Below, one piece after another: positions 62,284 through 64,000 of a stretch of DNA of 64,000 bases. The first letter of the stretch is position 1; every line of letters starts with the position of its first letter. Below the pieces are notes generated by a model. That model ran no database searches. It worked only from the letters and a program-made list of their open reading frames with translations, and had not been told where the DNA came from. The position numbers were made by a program, and so were the translations under genes. Origin of the DNA: Cellulomonas xiejunii (GTDB lineage Bacteria > Actinomycetota > Actinomycetes > Actinomycetales > Cellulomonadaceae); the NCBI RefSeq assembly GCF_024508315.1, contig NZ_CP101987.1:2666001-2730000 (forward strand). Reading direction: 5' to 3'.

Positions 62284-62700
62284 GTGAGCGCCGCCCACAA
62301 GCAGATCGGCGAGGTCGCCGAACGGACGCGGTTGTCGTTGCGCACCATCCGCTACTACGAGGAGGTCGGGCTGGTCGTCCCGTCCGCACGCTCCCAGGGC
62401 GGGTTCCGGCTGTACTCCGAGGTCGACATCGCACGACTCCAGCTCGTCCGCCGGATGAAGCCGCTGGACTTCTCCCTCGAGGAGATGCGTGAGCTGCTCG
62501 AGACGATCGACGCGCTCACCGACACCGCGACTCCCGGCCCCGAACGCAGCACGCTGGCCGACCGGCTCGAGACGTTCCGCATCGCCGTCGACGAGCGCTG
62601 CGCGAGCCTGCGGCAGCAGCTCGAGAACGCCGAGGCCTTCGCGGACGAGCTGCGCACCGAGCACGCACGCCACCAGGTCGGGACGGAACCGAAGAGTTGA
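62284..62700 (+). CDS. MerR-family regulator
   Basis: This 138-residue protein has the MerR helix-turn-helix and wing: IGEVAERTRLSLRTIRYYEEVGLV, then GFRLYSEVDIARLQLVRRMK, and a C-terminal coiled coil (RLETFRIAVDERCASLRQQLEN) for dimerisation. No metal-binding cysteine pattern is present, so it is not a heavy-metal MerR. It starts at GTG 62284. Its stop overlaps the TTG start of the prfC gene by 4 nt, so the two are translationally coupled, and it may regulate this unit or its neighbour. Confidence 0.92.
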   Translation: MSAAHKQIGEVAERTRLSLRTIRYYEEVGLVVPSARSQGGFRLYSEVDIARLQLVRRMKPLDFSLEEMRELLETIDALTDTATPGPERSTLADRLETFRIAVDERCASLRQQLENAEAFADELRTEHARHQVGTEPKS

Positions 62701-64000
62701 GCACTGATCCTCAGGACGTCGCACCTGCGCCCCGTCGCAGCATCGCCGTCATCTCCCACCCTGACGCGGGCAAGTCCACCCTCACCGAGGCGCTCGCGCT
62801 GCACTCGCACGCCATCGCGCGCGCGGGTGCGGTGCACGGCAAGGCGGGCCGCGGCGGGGTCGTGTCCGACTGGCAGGAGATCGAGCAGAAGCGCGGCATC
62901 TCGATCTCGTCGGCCGCCCTGCAGCTGCGCTACGGCGACACGGTGATCAACCTGCTCGACACACCCGGGCACGCCGACTTCTCCGAGGACACGTACCGGG
63001 TGCTCACCGCGGTCGACTGCGCCGTCATGCTGCTGGACGCGGCGAAGGGCCTGGAGCCCCAGACCCTCAAGCTGTTCGAGGTGTGCCGCACCCGCGGGGT
63101 CCCGGTGCTGACGTTCGTCAACAAGTGGGACCGGCCCGGCAAGGACGCCCTCGAGCTCTGCGACGAGCTCGAGCAGCGGATCGGCCTGGTCGCAGCACCC
63201 GTGACCTGGCCCGTCGGCGAGTCGGGCAACCTCCGTGGGCTGCTCGACCCGCGGACGGGGGCCGTGACGACGTACCACCGCGCCCCCGGCGGGGCCACCC
63301 TCGCGCAGGAGGAGCACCTGGCACCGGACGAGGCGGTCGACGTCCTCGGTGCGGACGCGACCGACGCGATCGACCAGGCGGGTCTACTGCCCGCCCCCGA
63401 CGTCGAGTCCTTCCTCGCCGGGCGCACCACGCCCCTGCTGTTCGGCGTGGCGCTGACGAACATCGGCGTGCGCGAGCTCCTCGACGCCGTCCTGCGGTTC
63501 GCGCCCGCGCCCGGTCCGCGCACCACCGCGGACGGCTCGGACCGCGCCGTGGACGACCCGTTCAGCGCGGTGGTGTTCAAGGTGCAGGCCGGCATGGACC
63601 GCCAGCACCGCGACCAGGTCGCCTTCGTCCGCGTCGTGTCCGGCGTCTTCGAGCGCGGCATGCCTGTCGTGCACGCGCAGACCGGACGCTCCTTCGCCAC
63701 CAAGCACGCGGCCACCGTCTTCGGACGCGACCGCGAGATCGTCGAGACGGCGTACCCCGGCGACGTCGTGGGCCTCGTCAACGCCACCGCCCTGGCGGTG
63801 GGCGACACCCTGTACGACCCCGAGGGGCCTGCGACGAGGTTCCCCCCGATGCCGTCCTTCCCGCCCGAGCACTTCGTCACCGCGCGCGCTGCCGACCCCG
63901 GGCGCTCCAAGCAGTTCCGCAAGGGGATCGCCCAGCTCGCCCACGAGGGCGTCGTCCAGCTGCTGATCTCCGCGGACCGGGGCGACGGGGAGCCGATCCT
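62697..64000 (+). CDS. prfC: Peptide chain release factor 3, partial (3' end beyond the window)
   Basis: The translation GTPase RF3 recycles RF1/RF2 from the ribosome after peptide release. Visible are G1 SHPDAGKST (residues 20-28), QKRGISISSAA (switch I), LLDTPGHADFSEDTYR (G3), FVNKWDRPG (G4), the RF3 domain-II region FSAVVFKVQAGMDRQHRDQVAFVRVVSG, and RKGIAQLAHEGVVQLL. The match to E. coli PrfC is collinear throughout. TTG 62697 overlaps the MerR stop (TTGA) and is the only plausible start before SIAVISHPD. The frame is open to the edge (434 codons seen of about 530). Confidence 0.93.
   Translation, partial: MSTDPQDVAPAPRRSIAVISHPDAGKSTLTEALALHSHAIARAGAVHGKAGRGGVVSDWQEIEQKRGISISSAALQLRYGDTVINLLDTPGHADFSEDTYRVLTAVDCAVMLLDAAKGLEPQTLKLFEVCRTRGVPVLTFVNKWDRPGKDALELCDELEQRIGLVAAPVTWPVGESGNLRGLLDPRTGAVTTYHRAPGGATLAQEEHLAPDEAVDVLGADATDAIDQAGLLPAPDVESFLAGRTTPLLFGVALTNIGVRELLDAVLRFAPAPGPRTTADGSDRAVDDPFSAVVFKVQAGMDRQHRDQVAFVRVVSGVFERGMPVVHAQTGRSFATKHAATVFGRDREIVETAYPGDVVGLVNATALAVGDTLYDPEGPATRFPPMPSFPPEHFVTARAADPGRSKQFRKGIAQLAHEGVVQLLISADRGDGEPI

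Overview
The window is chromosomal DNA of a very GC-rich actinomycete. The markers are a WhiB1-type Fe-S regulator convergent with a PdtaS-type histidine kinase (the mycobacterial whiB1/pdtaS arrangement), coproporphyrin-dependent haem genes (hemQ, cpfC), SigE-family sigma and Zur-type regulators, many GTG starts and a codon bias that leaves long antisense open frames. A CebEFG-like sugar importer with CebR-like operators (core near TGGGAGCGCTCCCA) suggests a cellulose-degrading lineage such as Cellulomonas or a relative; the genus is inference. No rRNA, tRNA, CRISPR array, intact insertion sequence or prophage gene was seen.

Layout. 1-3.45 kb: a truncated membrane protein, whiB1 with a distant CRP-like palindrome, pdtaS and a DUF2505 protein. 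3.6-8.6 kb: three CebR-like operators, binding protein, two permeases and a LacI-family regulator. 8.6-13 kb: a small secreted cysteine protein, glutamate dehydrogenase, a META-domain protein, hemQ and cpfC. 13-21 kb: a soluble Ser/Thr kinase, flavodoxin, MarR regulator, NYN nuclease-like protein, lipoprotein hydrolase, HIT protein and four minus-strand genes (two SDR proteins, a DsbA-like protein and a zinc alcohol dehydrogenase).

21.28-24.30 kb holds the most unusual locus: four tightly coupled genes encoding a secreted repeat protein, an amidoligase-fold enzyme, a SigE-family ECF sigma factor, and a membrane protein with an anti-sigma-like topology whose outer domain is a paralogue of the secreted repeat protein. 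It looks like a self-contained envelope signalling and peptide-modification module. 24.3-34.7 kb holds a DUF1697 protein, ogt beside a broken alkA, a DUF4349 lipoprotein, a DUF4914 P-loop protein, a CtpF-like P-type ATPase, an AraC/VOC pair and a glycerophosphodiesterase.

34.76-43.59 kb is a complete recC-recB-recD operon with 4-nt overlaps, meeting cstA-ybdD at a terminator. 46-54 kb is a rearranged region: a direct repeat of the cstA 5' end, truncated and joined to the 3' end of a lysR gene; two orphan small membrane proteins in lower-GC DNA; and two nearly identical zur-like genes, each behind the same TTCTCAAC/GTTGAGAA inverted repeat. The second zur-like gene is coupled to putA. An altronate/galactarate dehydratase, an AraC regulator and an NAD(P)-binding protein lie between. 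57.4-64 kb holds a small hypothetical gene, a DUF808 membrane protein, a TetR-ABC export operon, and a MerR regulator whose stop overlaps a TTG-started prfC (release factor 3) that runs off the right edge.
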